Below, in pieces: positions 11,001 to 21,494 of a stretch of 64,000 bases of DNA. Origin of the DNA: Labyrinthula sp. Ha (lineage: Eukaryota > Sar > Bigyra > Labyrinthulida > Labyrinthulaceae); assembly GCA_015227615.1 (NCBI GenBank), contig JAALGZ010000001.1, forward strand, positions 558,001-622,000. The letters are read 5' to 3'. A model generated the notes under the pieces. It searched no databases, had not been told where the DNA came from, and saw nothing but the letters and a program-made list of their open reading frames with translations. Positions within the stretch are counted from its first letter, which is position 1. Each line of letters begins with the position of its first letter. Made by a program: the position numbers and the translations under genes.

Positions 11001-12490
11001 CAGTGGTCTAGGTTTGAAGAGAGAGTCTAATTTCTTATCTGTTATAGTGTTTTTCTACCGTTGACAATCATTTTAGACTGAAAATATATGATTCTAAAAA
11101 TATTCAACCTTCTTCATATGTAACGAAATCTCGTTTCTTTTTCTTATTATATTAGCGTATATAATTCTGCAGTTTTTCAATTTCCTTATTATTTTGCAGA
11201 CTTTCTACGTATTGTTGACATCACAATTGAGATGTAGGTGGTAGCAGAGAGTGTCAGCGCATCTTGATTGCTCATTCACAGCTCACCTTCATATTTGCAT
11301 TGGTTATGCTCCGTTAATAGTCACCCATATTTTTTCAGTTTTTCTCTAGACTTCACCAGTATCATATTTCTGTTGAATCGAACTTTCTAAAAAATTTTAC
11401 CACTATCCCAATTAAATATGCCTCCACAACCAACCATGGTAAGTCTCATGAGCTGTTGGAGAGTGATTAGATCTATATCTATTAGTTTTCCCGTTTTTTT
11501 ATCTAAGTTATTGTCGGATATATTTCGTTTTCTCTTAAATTCATGAATATATCTTCTCATAGCGTTTGAATTATTATGTTTGTTAAGCGATGATTTCCTC
11601 CAAACATCGATTATATTATACTTAAAAGTAACTTTTCACAACCTCAAATTATGGGATCTGAAAGATATCTCTAGCAACGGATATATAAGAGTGTATTATT
11701 TAACCATATTATGCATGTTGTAGATACCCTGTATAGGCTGGCGCGTCTTGCGTTTTTACACTAAGCTACAAGGACAGTAGAATGAATAAGCTCTGTAAAA
11801 TGGCTCAAGATGCTCTATAGTTCCCTTGATAGAAGTGATATATTTCCGTTCATAACACTGTACCTTATATTTGTGGAGCTAATTGAAATTGAAGTTAATC
11901 CACTACGAAGTAAACCAGAAATTTGGGATCGAGCAGATTTGAATACAAAGCAGCATGCACCAAGATACTATGACATGGTTGATATAACATTGTTTAACAG
12001 TGGTATATGAGAGAGTGATTAACATCTAAGAGACGTTTGAGACTCTAGATTAAATTGAGGGAGCTAATTTTTTTTGATAATTTTGGTTGTTTGAATCTTA
12101 GGAAGAGCTCTCTGGAGTGGTTGGCGAGTCACGAGAGGAAGAATGGGGTTATTTGGTTGTTTTATGAACTTAACCCGTTGATTTTGTTTTTGTAATATAA
12201 TAGTTTAGGTTTTTAGAGCATATTGGCAATGCAGTTCTCATATTGGGTACGTTCTATTTCCCACGAGTTAATTCTGTAAGTTTGTTTATAGCAAGGTTAA
12301 AATGGTGGACCCGTGAATCTAAAATAAGATCACGGTCAAGTCCTTAACAGAGCAAAGGATTCCCTGATTTTAAGTCAAATTAATTTTTGTTTCTAGTTCA
12401 GGAATTTTCGTTAAACCTATTTCATAGTAGCCTCCCGCAGCTTTTCACAGTTTTACGTTTTACGTAAAACAACTCATTTTGAGCTCCAGG
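11001..12490. other. No gene seen; may include 5' part of the LINE relic
   Basis: Only short conflicting open frames occur. The piece at 11810-12010 has a partly protein-like plus-strand translation (NPLRSKPEIWDRADLNTK) but no start context or homology I know. Confidence 0.4.
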
Positions 12491-12712
12491 TACGGATCGG
12501 ACTTGATTTATAGACGGTTTATCAACAAAACTTTTGTCTATATATCTTGTTGATTAATTCTGAAAATTCAAGGGCCACATTTATTGATTATTGATAATTA
12601 GAAAAAGTTAAAATTATTTGATAAAATGAAAAATCCCAATTCTTATAATGATACTCAAGGTCATAACAATTATCAAATAATTATTGGTAATTTTTATCAA
12701 GTATGATCCCTA
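12491..12712. mobile_element. 222-bp hAT-type MITE
   Basis: The left end reads TACGGATCGGACTTGATTTA and the reverse complement of the right end reads TAGGGATCATACTTGATAAA, an imperfect terminal inverted repeat with the TA(G)GG start usual for hAT elements. The flanking 8-mers GCTCCAGG and GTTGCAGG match at 6 of 8 positions, as expected for a decayed 8-bp hAT target duplication. There is no coding capacity. A related copy lies at 38659-39131. Confidence 0.65.
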
Positions 12713-13462
12713 GTTGCAGGCTATTCATATAAATACTATTAATGAGCAATTGTAATTTATTGTGCAAATAATTAATTTTAATTTATCTTTAAGAACTTCT
12801 TCATTTATTCCAGCAGGAGGAATTTTTTTTAGTATGTTGCAAGGGTTCAGATCAATTTTTCCATTGCCGTTTGTTTTACTTGGGTGCTCTAGCTTATTTT
12901 TGGTTATCACTCTGTTTTCAACTCGTTTGAGTTTGTAATTTCTAAGAACTTTTATATTTAAAGCTATGTTATCATTAATTCAAATATTTATAGGTGAAAA
13001 TATGAATAGGCTTCAATGTCTAACTCGGAAGATGGAGTTTAAGAAGTACAAAATTTAATAGCGTTGCTCTTACCTTAAAGCACAGCAAGTCCCAGCATAT
13101 TATTATTCCCATTCAGAATGTATAAAAATGCTATAACTCATATCCCATACGACAGACTTTCACAGATTCCTGAAACCTTTGAAAGTGCATCTGTGCAACT
13201 CTTCAACAAAGAAATGCTTTCTTACTTCAATAGATAATTGCAGATTAAGACTAAGTTTAAAAATATTACAGCCAAAAAGTAAGCGAAAGAAGGCTAAGAC
13301 AATCGATTTTAAAGGATTAAATCCTTTGAGAACCTTTTCAGTTCTGCAATTGAGTTGAAATGAGTAGAATGAGACAATGTTGTCTTGCAATGTTCAAAGC
13401 CTCTAATTTAGTGGTGCATTACTGTAAATATATTTGAATTCCAGCCACAATTTGTAGAAGAG
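12713..13462. other. No gene seen
   Basis: AT-rich spacer before the exonuclease gene. A 76-codon minus-strand frame at 13160-13390 has a plausible but unrecognised translation and is not called. Confidence 0.45.
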
Positions 13463-14308
13463 ATGAACACAACAATTATTGGACCAAAGCTTATTTCCAA
13501 GAAACGCCTTAAGCGAAAACGTGATTTTTCTGTGCTGATGAACTCAAACTGGAAATTAGCTTCACAAAATATAGGAATGAAGAGAAAACCAAAGAATTAT
13601 ACTCATAAGAAACAGAAGCAAACTACTATCCATTCTCAATATGAGAAATACCCAAAATCACATGCAGAAAATGACTCTGAACACAATAAGATCGTGGCCT
13701 TTGATTGTGAAATGGTAGGTGTTGGTCCAGATGGTAAGGATAGTCGTTTGGCCCGTGTTTGTATAATAAACTACAATGGCCAAGTCTTATATGAAAGTTA
13801 TTCAAGACCGATGGAGACTATAACAGATTACCGTACTGAGTTTAGCGGTATCCGAAAAGAAGATTTATTGGAGGCCCCAAGTCTAGGTGAAGTGAGGGAT
13901 AAAATTCTGTCTTTATTGAAAGGAAAAGTAGTGGTTGGTCACTCGATTGCAAATGACTTTAAAGTATTGTTAATAAGGAATCACCCAAGAAAAAAGATTA
14001 GGGATACAAGTTCCTGGAAAAAGTTTCGAAATGAAGTTGGAAGGAAACAGAAATTAAGTGAACTTAGCTTACGTTATTTAAAGTGGAAGATTCAAGATGG
14101 AGAACATGATCCATACATTGATGCTAGAGCTGCTCTTGAGTTGTACAAGAAATTTAGAAAAGAGTGGGAATCTGGATTAGAGAAACGAAGAAATAGTCGA
14201 AAAATGAAAAAGAAAGAAGGTTTAAGTAAAAAGTTCAAGCAAACAAAGTTTCTTCAAAGTGCACCTTCTGAGGAGAAAGATATTTTTGCAACAAAGAGAT
14301 CAGATTGA
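13463..14308 (+). CDS. REXO4: REXO4-like DEDDh 3'-5' RNA exonuclease
   Basis: This 281-residue protein of the REX4/REXO4 family is expected to trim RNA, probably rRNA precursors, in the nucleolus (family knowledge). A basic N-terminal tail (~1-75, rich in KRLKRKR and KKQK, likely nuclear or nucleolar targeting) precedes the exonuclease domain at ~76-235. The catalytic set is visible: D81 and E83 in FDCEMVGVG, D165 in SIANDFKVLL, and H215 and D220 in EHDPYIDARAAL. The C-terminal tail is again Lys/Arg-rich. The ATG is the first after an in-frame TAG. Length is usual for Rex4 (yeast Rex4 is of similar size). No intron. Its 3' end overlaps the convergent neighbour by 9 bases. Confidence 0.93.
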   Translation: MNTTIIGPKLISKKRLKRKRDFSVLMNSNWKLASQNIGMKRKPKNYTHKKQKQTTIHSQYEKYPKSHAENDSEHNKIVAFDCEMVGVGPDGKDSRLARVCIINYNGQVLYESYSRPMETITDYRTEFSGIRKEDLLEAPSLGEVRDKILSLLKGKVVVGHSIANDFKVLLIRNHPRKKIRDTSSWKKFRNEVGRKQKLSELSLRYLKWKIQDGEHDPYIDARAALELYKKFRKEWESGLEKRRNSRKMKKKEGLSKKFKQTKFLQSAPSEEKDIFATKRSD

Positions 14309-14971
14309 CGAATTTGCAATAAGATTAAAATATTTCTTCATGCGTGAAATATCTGTTTCTGCAGAACTATCAGATGTCATGAGAGCATCTATTGAAGGAA
14401 TTTTAGAACCTGCGAAGGTGAGCTGGCTCTTATATTGTTCTAAAGCATTCCTTGCGAGCTCCAATTTCTTCATAGGTGCCTTGAAAGGATCTAACCGATT
14501 ATGCTTTATTTCTTCCCTAACTTTTGCACCTAAAACTATACTTAAGTGATCATCTTGAACAATTCTCACTCTTTTCTTAGAAATCGAATCGCACATTTGG
14601 AAGTTCTCGTTAGCAAACTGGATCAAGAGGGATGTTCTAGTCTCAACGTTGAACTCATCCAGCAACATTTGCCTAAACTCCTGAACACTCGTATCAGAGC
14701 ATTCAAAATCATTCATACATATGTAATACACACCGTCCACTGTTAATCCCTCATACGCTTCCCTAGCTTGATCCAGACGAAACTTCACATCTGTCCTCAC
14801 CTCAGTCAACACCTCAATGGAAGAGGTAATTATCTGATTATCACTGGAAGAATTAAACAATAAACCAAATCTAGGAGATGATGGGTCTGCTTTTGCTCTT
14901 GTAAAATGCTCTGTAAGTTGATTAACAACAAATTGAGATACAACTGTTATATTTTCCTTATCTACTTCCAT
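14300..14971 (-). CDS. Possible divergent MPN-fold protein (CSN6/eIF3F- or EMC8/9-like)
   Basis: An intact 223-residue frame with good codon composition. The N-terminal ~130 residues follow the pattern of inactive MPN domains: ITVVSQFVVNQL, then RFGLLFNSS (the strand carrying GLLxG in MPN proteins), then ITSSIEVL, then GLTVDGVYYI in place of VGWY, then TSLLIQFANENF. No JAMM metal motif (HxH...D) is seen, so it would be non-catalytic. The C-terminal third is helical (PMKKLELARNALEQY). COP9 subunit 6, eIF3f/h and EMC8/9 are all candidates; length fits EMC8/9 best. Assignment is weak. It overlaps the exonuclease gene tail-to-tail and shares a 63-bp promoter with V-ATPase F. Confidence 0.7.
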   Translation of the reverse strand: MEVDKENITVVSQFVVNQLTEHFTRAKADPSSPRFGLLFNSSSDNQIITSSIEVLTEVRTDVKFRLDQAREAYEGLTVDGVYYICMNDFECSDTSVQEFRQMLLDEFNVETRTSLLIQFANENFQMCDSISKKRVRIVQDDHLSIVLGAKVREEIKHNRLDPFKAPMKKLELARNALEQYKSQLTFAGSKIPSIDALMTSDSSAETDISRMKKYFNLIANSSI

Positions 14972-15034
14972 GTCAAGATATTTTGGGCCATCTGGCCTTG
15001 GTGAAAAGTGATAGACAAAAAGTAGAACAGAAAC
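14972..15034. promoter_or_regulatory. 63-bp bidirectional promoter
   Basis: Only 63 bases separate the start codons of two divergent genes, so both core promoters and 5' leaders must fit here or overlap the coding regions. No TATA box is evident. The sequence includes GGGCCATCTGGCC, a short palindrome-like segment. Confidence 0.55.
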
Positions 15035-15385
15035 ATGGATATGCTTAATGGGAAGCTTGTTGGTGTTATTGGAGATGAAGACACTGTAACAGGCTTTCTT
15101 TTGGCTGGAATAGGTGAAAGGTCTGGATATGGCTCCAATTTTCTTTCCGTCACGCCTCAGACCAAGATTACTGAGGTTGAGAAGAAATTCGAAGAACTGA
15201 CTACGCGCAAAGACATAGGAATCATTTTAATCAACCAGCATGTTGCAAATATGATACGACCAGCCATACAAGACTACAATGGATTAATACCTACTGTTCT
15301 TGAGATACCTAGTAAAGAACACCCATATGACGCAGCAAAGGATGAAGTAATGAAACAAGTAAACTTACTCCTTGGAATTGAATAA
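15035..15385 (+). CDS. ATP6V1F: V-type H+-ATPase subunit F
   Basis: A 116-residue protein of the usual length for subunit F (Vma7). It starts with the family's first strand GKLVGVIGDEDTVTGFLLAG, has the mid-region IGIILINQHVANMIRP, and ends with IPTVLEIPSKEHPYD, a near-invariant signature. Subunit F belongs to the V1 sector central stalk with subunit D and couples ATP hydrolysis to rotation of the proton-pumping membrane ring of acidic organelles (family knowledge). It is complete and intronless. The start is fixed by alignment of MDMLNGKLVGVIGDE to the family N terminus. Confidence 0.95.
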   Translation: MDMLNGKLVGVIGDEDTVTGFLLAGIGERSGYGSNFLSVTPQTKITEVEKKFEELTTRKDIGIILINQHVANMIRPAIQDYNGLIPTVLEIPSKEHPYDAAKDEVMKQVNLLLGIE

Positions 15386-15572
15386 CCTTGATTTAATCTA
15401 CTACATTATTTTGTTACATTTTCATATTTTCTGGAAACCGATTTCTTGTTAATATTCAACCCGGATTAAGTAGTTGCTTTTTATCTTCTACCGCTTTCTC
15501 TCTCCAGCTCCTTTTAAATAATATTTTCTTCCGATAGAAGTTATCGGTATTCCGCTAATCAAGTGAACAGGA

Positions 15573-16568
15573 ATGTTTGTTGTGAAACGAAACAATATCC
15601 TTTATTTCAAGTTACGACAACACGTTAGCACAATTGCTTCGCAAAAACCGAAAAAGCCAATACGTAAGAGCAGAAGAAGGCGAGGTTATCACAAAAAAGA
15701 TGAACATATTTCCACTCTTCAGTCGTTCTCCAAGCATATTTCAACGGTTGAATCTTCTTTTGTTTCTGCGCTTGACGGTTTAAAATCAATTGACAAAAGA
15801 TATAATTATAAAGGTCATTCTCCAATTAAATATGTTTCACTATTTGCTGCAGCCGCTGTCTTGGTTTCCCTGATCTCGGCATATGGCTTTCGCGAGGAAA
15901 TAAAAGAGAACATTGGGGTCACTGGAGCGGAAATCACAAGTATTACTCTGGGTGATGCAGAGGTGCAAAAGAAAACGAAACTTCTTGCAAAACAGTTGGT
16001 TTATGAAATATTAAATGATGAGAAGGCACTCATGTCAGTAGTTCACTTTGGACATGGTTTGTTGCATGAAAAGAGAACGCAACAAGCAGCCGCAGTTTTC
16101 TTCGCAGAGGTTTTGCAGAATGAAAAGGCAAGAACTGAAGCTGGAAGACTTTTTCAATATCTTTTTAATGATCCACATGTAATGAATGAAGCATCAAAAT
16201 TAATGGCTTATGTCCTAAGTACAGAGGCATGTCAGCGGGAGGCATCTCAGCTTGGGATATATGTAATGAAGCAAGTGTTAGATGATGAAGAGGTCTACAA
16301 GAAGGGAGTAGAATGGGCGAGTGCTGTGTTTGCGGATGAGGAGTTTACATATCAGGCTAGCGATACCATGTGGAGTGCAATGAAACAGACGTTTGTCCCA
16401 AGGTTGTTAAGGAAAAGAAAAGAGCAACAACTCTCAGAAGAAAGCAAGGAATCTGGGGAGAAGGTTGAAGACAAGCATGAAGAAGAAGTACAGGAACAAA
16501 ACATAGAAAATCAAAATGAAAGCAAGGAGGAAGAGAGGGTGGTACCTGATGAAAGTGAAAATGATTGA
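15573..16568 (+). CDS. Mitochondrial-looking membrane protein with helical repeats, unknown function
   Basis: 331 residues. The first ~40 are basic and contain no acidic residue (MFVVKRNNILYFKLRQHV..., then KKPIRKSRRRR), as in a mitochondrial presequence. One hydrophobic helix lies at ~82-105 (PIKYVSLFAAAAVLVSLISA). Residues ~125-275 form at least four loosely repeated helical units of ~35 residues built on the pattern L-x2-xVL-x-D/NE-x2-x2-A (AKQLVYEILNDEKAL; AAVFFAEVLQNEKAR; ASKLMAYVLSTEACQ; LGIYVMKQVLDDEEV). The C-terminal ~55 residues are an acidic, charged coiled-coil-like tail (KESGEKVEDKHEEEVQEQ). I do not know the family. The layout fits an inner-membrane protein with a soluble repeat domain, which is inference. 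A small inverted repeat CCGATA-GAAGT-TATCGG lies about 25 bp upstream of the ATG. Confidence 0.82.
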   Translation: MFVVKRNNILYFKLRQHVSTIASQKPKKPIRKSRRRRGYHKKDEHISTLQSFSKHISTVESSFVSALDGLKSIDKRYNYKGHSPIKYVSLFAAAAVLVSLISAYGFREEIKENIGVTGAEITSITLGDAEVQKKTKLLAKQLVYEILNDEKALMSVVHFGHGLLHEKRTQQAAAVFFAEVLQNEKARTEAGRLFQYLFNDPHVMNEASKLMAYVLSTEACQREASQLGIYVMKQVLDDEEVYKKGVEWASAVFADEEFTYQASDTMWSAMKQTFVPRLLRKRKEQQLSEESKESGEKVEDKHEEEVQEQNIENQNESKEEERVVPDESEND

Positions 16569-19132
16569 AATTGACAATGCAAAACCCAAGTCCTCACTGT
16601 ACAGTTTTATCTTCGAACCCATACACAAGCATGAGATCCTGTGAGTTTGGACGAAAGCAATATTATTCAGCTTTAAAACTTCATCTTGCGAATATATGTG
16701 TCAACTAATGTTATCTTATAATGTTCTGGAAGTTCCTAACTACAGCAAATATTCTAGTGTTAGACTGAGGAACTCTAATTTCATGGTACGAACTATACTT
16801 AGATGTAAGTTTCTTATTGGTTACCAAAAAAAAACGGGAAAATTAAACTAGCGTAAATAGAGAGTACTTAATTCAGATCCCTCTCTCTATTAAGATCAAG
16901 ATTTTTCTACTGAAATATATGAGTAAGAATCCCATCAAACCCTGAAACTAGACTTGTCAGTTTTAACAAGAATACCCAATTTATGGATGTGAATTACATT
17001 TCCATAGCTCTTGAGCTTGTATATGAAGCTCACATTGTGTTTCCTTTGAAGCATAAGAACAAATAACACTCTTCAGGTTCCCAAGAAAGCCTTCACACGC
17101 AGTCTACATCCTAATGCGTGGTATTGAATTTAGTCAAATGATTTTTCAGGCGATCTAATCTAGCGTTACTGGTTTGAAAGTCATTTAGAGTATCTGCATA
17201 GTTGCTGAACTGATATAGATCATCATGCACTAGTTTGCAACGTGTCAAAAAAAAAGAGAAATTATGTCCATAAGCGATACGCTTTGTTTAGTGAATGATA
17301 TCACTTAGCTAACTTGAGACAGATGATTCTCCACTCAATGCAGAATATTTGTTGGGTGATTAGGTTACACTTAACCAAGGTTTACAAGGTTCAAATGATT
17401 TTTATTTTTTGAAGAATTACTAGAAATTCATAAAGACTCTTTTGGCTGGTAACTTTTATAGGTATATCATGGGGAAATAGTTTAGTGAGAAAAAAAAACT
17501 GCAATTGCTTCACTTGGGGGCTTGATACTGTCTGGATAGAAACTGATTGCTCTTTTCAGATACTGTACTGCATATTAATAGGTTTTAAGCTCATGCACCA
17601 ATTGCTGCTGTTCTATAGAAACATTTAATCGTTTTAGATACATTTTGCAGTTGTTTTAGTCGATCACAGTTTCCATTATTTTTGAACTCCAGCTTGAAAT
17701 AATAAACATGCTTGTGATAGTTCCCCAACAAATATAACAATTGTTAGGTAGTTGCAGCTGTACTTGCCTGATCTCTGAGATAACTTAAACACCAGGCAAA
17801 GCTCAAATGGAAAAGGAAAATAAAAAAGAGGTGATGATCACACAAGATATCAGGGTGTAACTGCCTAGAAAATTGATTCCGAGCATTAAGGTGACATAAT
17901 ATCTTTCCTACTCTCCCGATCGAGATTTATATCCAGTTACTGCAGTATAATTGTAATATTGTAATCAATTGATTTGCGGGTGAGATAGCTTGATTTAATT
18001 ACCGCTTCTAGAATTTTCTCTGGAAGCACCATACCGGCGTTATTACTTAACATGCCCGATAGATGAAACCTATAGACTCGGGGAAGAAGATAATAGCAAG
18101 GAATAAAACTTCGTTTAAGTTGTTCAAGTAAGTCCAAGAAGACGGTTAAGGACCAGCTCTTAGAGAGCTTCAATCGATTGAAGCACCAGTTCAGTTGGGC
18201 TTCAATGTAAGGAATAAAAAGGATACTGGTAAAAATGGTAAAGTACTACACAAGTGGGAGGTTTAAAACTCTATGCAATCTTCTTCTGTTTAAACGAGGT
18301 TTTTGATTCAGTAAATTATAATTTCATCAAACTTTTTAAGAACGCGCATCGTCTGTCCCTCGGATTCATTACCATTAATAATATCCTGTATGAGCGAGCG
18401 GAACGAAATAAGATATTATATGTAGCAATTTTGCAGAGGATGATCCTATAAATCAATTCATTCTCTTCTGTGGTACTTATCAAACTTCTGGACTTTGCTA
18501 AATATTTCCTAATACACTACTGCTCATATAATCAACTGGATAATAAGTTGTTTTCAATCCGGACAAAAAAATGTCTTGTGATAGAGGGGATGCGCTCAGC
18601 TTTATTCATGGTTTATTGCTCTAGTTCAAAGAAAAACTTTTCTTGTTAATTGGTTCTTGTAGTTTCACAAATAGCTCGGTTGATTATTGATTCTTACTGA
18701 TAATGAATTTTTAACCTGGAATAAACAGAATGTTTAAGTATTAAAGAAAACCAGTCTTTTTTTTTTATAGTTAGGGTCAAGATAAGAACCATTTGCATAT
18801 TGATGATTCTTGCCATAATCCGTGCCTAGTGACAGGAAACATTCAAACAAGTTACAAGAAACAAAAAATTATTGTACTGAACAAATATTATTCATTTAGC
18901 TATTTTTATTTTTTTATGTCCATTATTTTTCCGAATCATTACAATAGGCAATCTAAATACGAAATTTTAATGATCCAACTCTATACGTTGGATTCGTTTT
19001 AAGAGCTTTTAAAACTCCAGAGTATAGTTATTCAAAAAAAATAAGCAATTCATGTAAGAAGTTCATTTAACTATTCTCTTGCGAATCAAATATTGCCAAC
19101 TGTAAAGAGCTTGAGTCTCTTAGAGCTCTGAC
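16569..19132. other. No gene seen
   Basis: AT-rich DNA with only short, contradictory frames. A minus-strand frame at 17937-18173 has a reasonably protein-like translation (GMLSNNAGMVLPEKILEAVI) but no recognisable family and no supported start, so it may be a relic. Confidence 0.45.
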
Positions 19133-21494
19133 TAGGGGTGCTGATTGAGGAAGAAAAATCAATGCTAAAATGATATTATCAAACTTTTTCAGTTTTGATA
19201 TTTTTCTTGGTGTTTGATATTCCTCAATGATATTTGGACCATATGGCCCAAAGCAACTTCGAAGACTGCGAAATCGGTTGCTAAGAGGTCTAAGTCTGTG
19301 AAGGTGAGGACCAAAGAGGGAGTAGGCGATATGGTTGAGATCGTTCAGGCCTCAAATATGGATGTCGATACGCTATTACCCGGAAGGAAGACTTCCAGAA
19401 CCGGTGGCGGCAAAGGAACGAACCCTGAAATCTTGGTTGCTAGGGAGACGTAAGCAGTGCTGCTCAATTCTTGCTTCCCACTAAAAACTAATACCACACT
19501 CCGACCTCCACATGCCCACGTAAAACAATGTTAATGTAAGGCTTCGCTAAGTAATTGTTGTCAGGAGCCCATAATTTCACTTTTTTTCTCGTTTGTCCGA
19601 TCCGGTCATTCTAAAACCTTTAAAAAAAGAGTATAAAACCTCAACTTCAGATTATTATGAGCATTGATTTGACTAAATCTGCCTCCGAACTCATCCATGA
19701 AGGCTCTTCGAGACGAGATCCATTCCTTTTTGCAATAATTAAATAGAATTTTAAAATTCAAAATGTCGAATTAACAATGAAAAAGCACATATTCAAGCTT
19801 CCTTGCAGATGTTGCCCAAGAGAGATGACTTGGTGGAGTAAAAAGGCTGTACTAGTCCCATGGATCACTTAAAAATGCACGTGGACCTAGGAACTATGGA
19901 CAAACTAAAAGAAGAACATGAAAGAATGCGTAGAGGAAAAAGCAAAGACATTCTGGAGCTTAAGAACTTTGAAAAATCTGATGTTCACAATAAATCTGTA
20001 TTGAACTTTTAGCTAACGAAGAATATGCCCTTCAGCTTGCTGAGGTCAGAAGAGTTTAAGAATATAAAGAATGCGGATGACCTCGTTAGTGAGAACATGA
20101 TGAGAATTTATATGAAGCGCATGGAACACCTTTTTATACATAAGATCAAACAAGAAGTAGATTTAGAACTATTTTGTTTAGTCATCGATGGTTGGGCTCA
20201 CCAAGGTTACAGCTTTAATGGTGTTTATTTATGTTTCGACAAGATGAAGAAGATGACGTTTCGCCTTCTTGGAGTGCTTCCTTTAGAAAAAAAAACCAGA
20301 GAGCAAGTGACATTGTTCCTTTCCTGAAGAATTTGATGAACAAGTTTGGTCTTGATGAATCATTGCTGGTTGCAATTGTTGCTGATAATACAAACACAAA
20401 CAAAAAAGTTTGCAAAGATCTTGAAACGCAGTTTGTGGGCTGTCTTAACCATCGTTTGGCTCTAGGTGTTAGAGCATTTATCAAATCATAAACACCGTTA
20501 TCCGAAGCTTTAGACAAAGTGCAGTTGCTTTTTCGCAAGATCAAGAAGTCAAAGAAATTAACAGCAGCTCTTAGAACATTTACCAATAAAGTAGTTATTC
20601 TTCCAAATGTAACGCGTTGAAGTGGAAAATTTATTATGATGAAAAGGTACCCTGAGATTTGGATGTTCTGTGTGCAGCTTGAAGATGATGAAGTTAATGA
20701 TTTTATTTTGGGAGAGCGTGAAATAAGAACTCTGAGAAAACATGTCGACTTTCTTGCTACCTGCGACCGCTACACAGTTGCTCTTCAAAATTCAAAGTTT
20801 AACCTTGGTCAAGGAAAGAAAGCTGTTTCAAATCTCTTAAGAGATGTCAATAATAATGATTGTTTGTTGAAGTATTTAGAAGATGATGCAGATATTTTGG
20901 CTGAGTTTGGTGCTTTTGAAACTGGAGTGTTTAAAGTTTATTGGGAGGAAGAAGATAAGCTTGATGAAGGAGAAAGAACATTTTTGACCAGATTAGTAAA
21001 AGATCCTTCTGAAGAAGAAGCGAAGACTCCACCTGGTGATTCTGTGGTTGCAGAGCTCGCTTCTCAGAAAGCACAAAGCAAAAAGAAGAATGCTTTCACA
21101 GATGTGAGCTTCATCCCGGCGACTTCGTGCAGTGTAGAAAGATTGTTTAGCCAGTGCAGGCTGATTTTTTGTGACAAGAGAAATAGGATGATGCCTGCAA
21201 CTTTAAGCAGACTTGCATTTTTGAAGATGAATAAAGATGAGTTGATGGATCACGACATTTATGTTGCTATGAGAAAGAAAATTCCAGGTTTCGATGAGAA
21301 GGAAGAAGAAGAGATGGCGGAACAGATGGAGGAAGAGAATGAAGAAGAAGAAAGAGAAGAATTTACACTTGATGAAATTCGTTTTTGTGACAAGGAGGTG
21401 CATAGCGATGACGAAGCTTAAGATTTAAGGGTTATTAATAAGTTTTATCTTTTCTTCATATAAATACATATTACTGTGTAAAAGTTTAGCCCTA
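19133..21494 (+). mobile_element. Broken hAT transposon
   Basis: The left end TAGGGGTGCTGATTGAGG is the kind of terminus seen in hAT elements. A subterminal inverted repeat (ATTGAGGAA facing TTCCTCAAT) follows within 90 bp. A hAT transposase relic fills most of the interior. A candidate right end, AGCCCTA, lies 70 bp after the transposase stop, giving TAGGGCT when reversed. The flanking 8-mers there (GCTCTGAC and ACTTAACC) do not match convincingly, so the right boundary is provisional. An open piece at 19214-19453 may be a 5' part of the transposase or a passenger frame. Confidence 0.7.
19780..21421 (+). pseudogene. hAT-family transposase, inactivated
   Basis: Order of domains: a degenerate BED-type zinc finger (CRCC ... 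MDHLKMH), a DGWAHQGYSF segment holding the first catalytic Asp, a VADNTNTNKK ... GCLNHRLAL segment corresponding to the second catalytic Asp and CxxH region, and a C-terminal dimerisation domain (TSCSVERLFSQCRLIF ... LSRLAFLKMN). An acidic tail of E-rich repeats follows. The frame shifts between ~20231 and 20327 and is stopped at 20489-20491 and between 20492 and 20635, so no full protein can be made. The last 261 residues are uninterrupted, which suggests moderate age. Confidence 0.85.

Noticed and set aside
13160-13390. 76-codon minus-strand frame just upstream of the exonuclease gene
   Set aside because: The composition is plausible, but there is no recognised domain, and it would occupy the promoter region of the exonuclease gene.
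20215-20788. Minus-strand open frames within the transposon
   Set aside because: They are antisense to the hAT transposase, whose motifs are clear on the plus strand.
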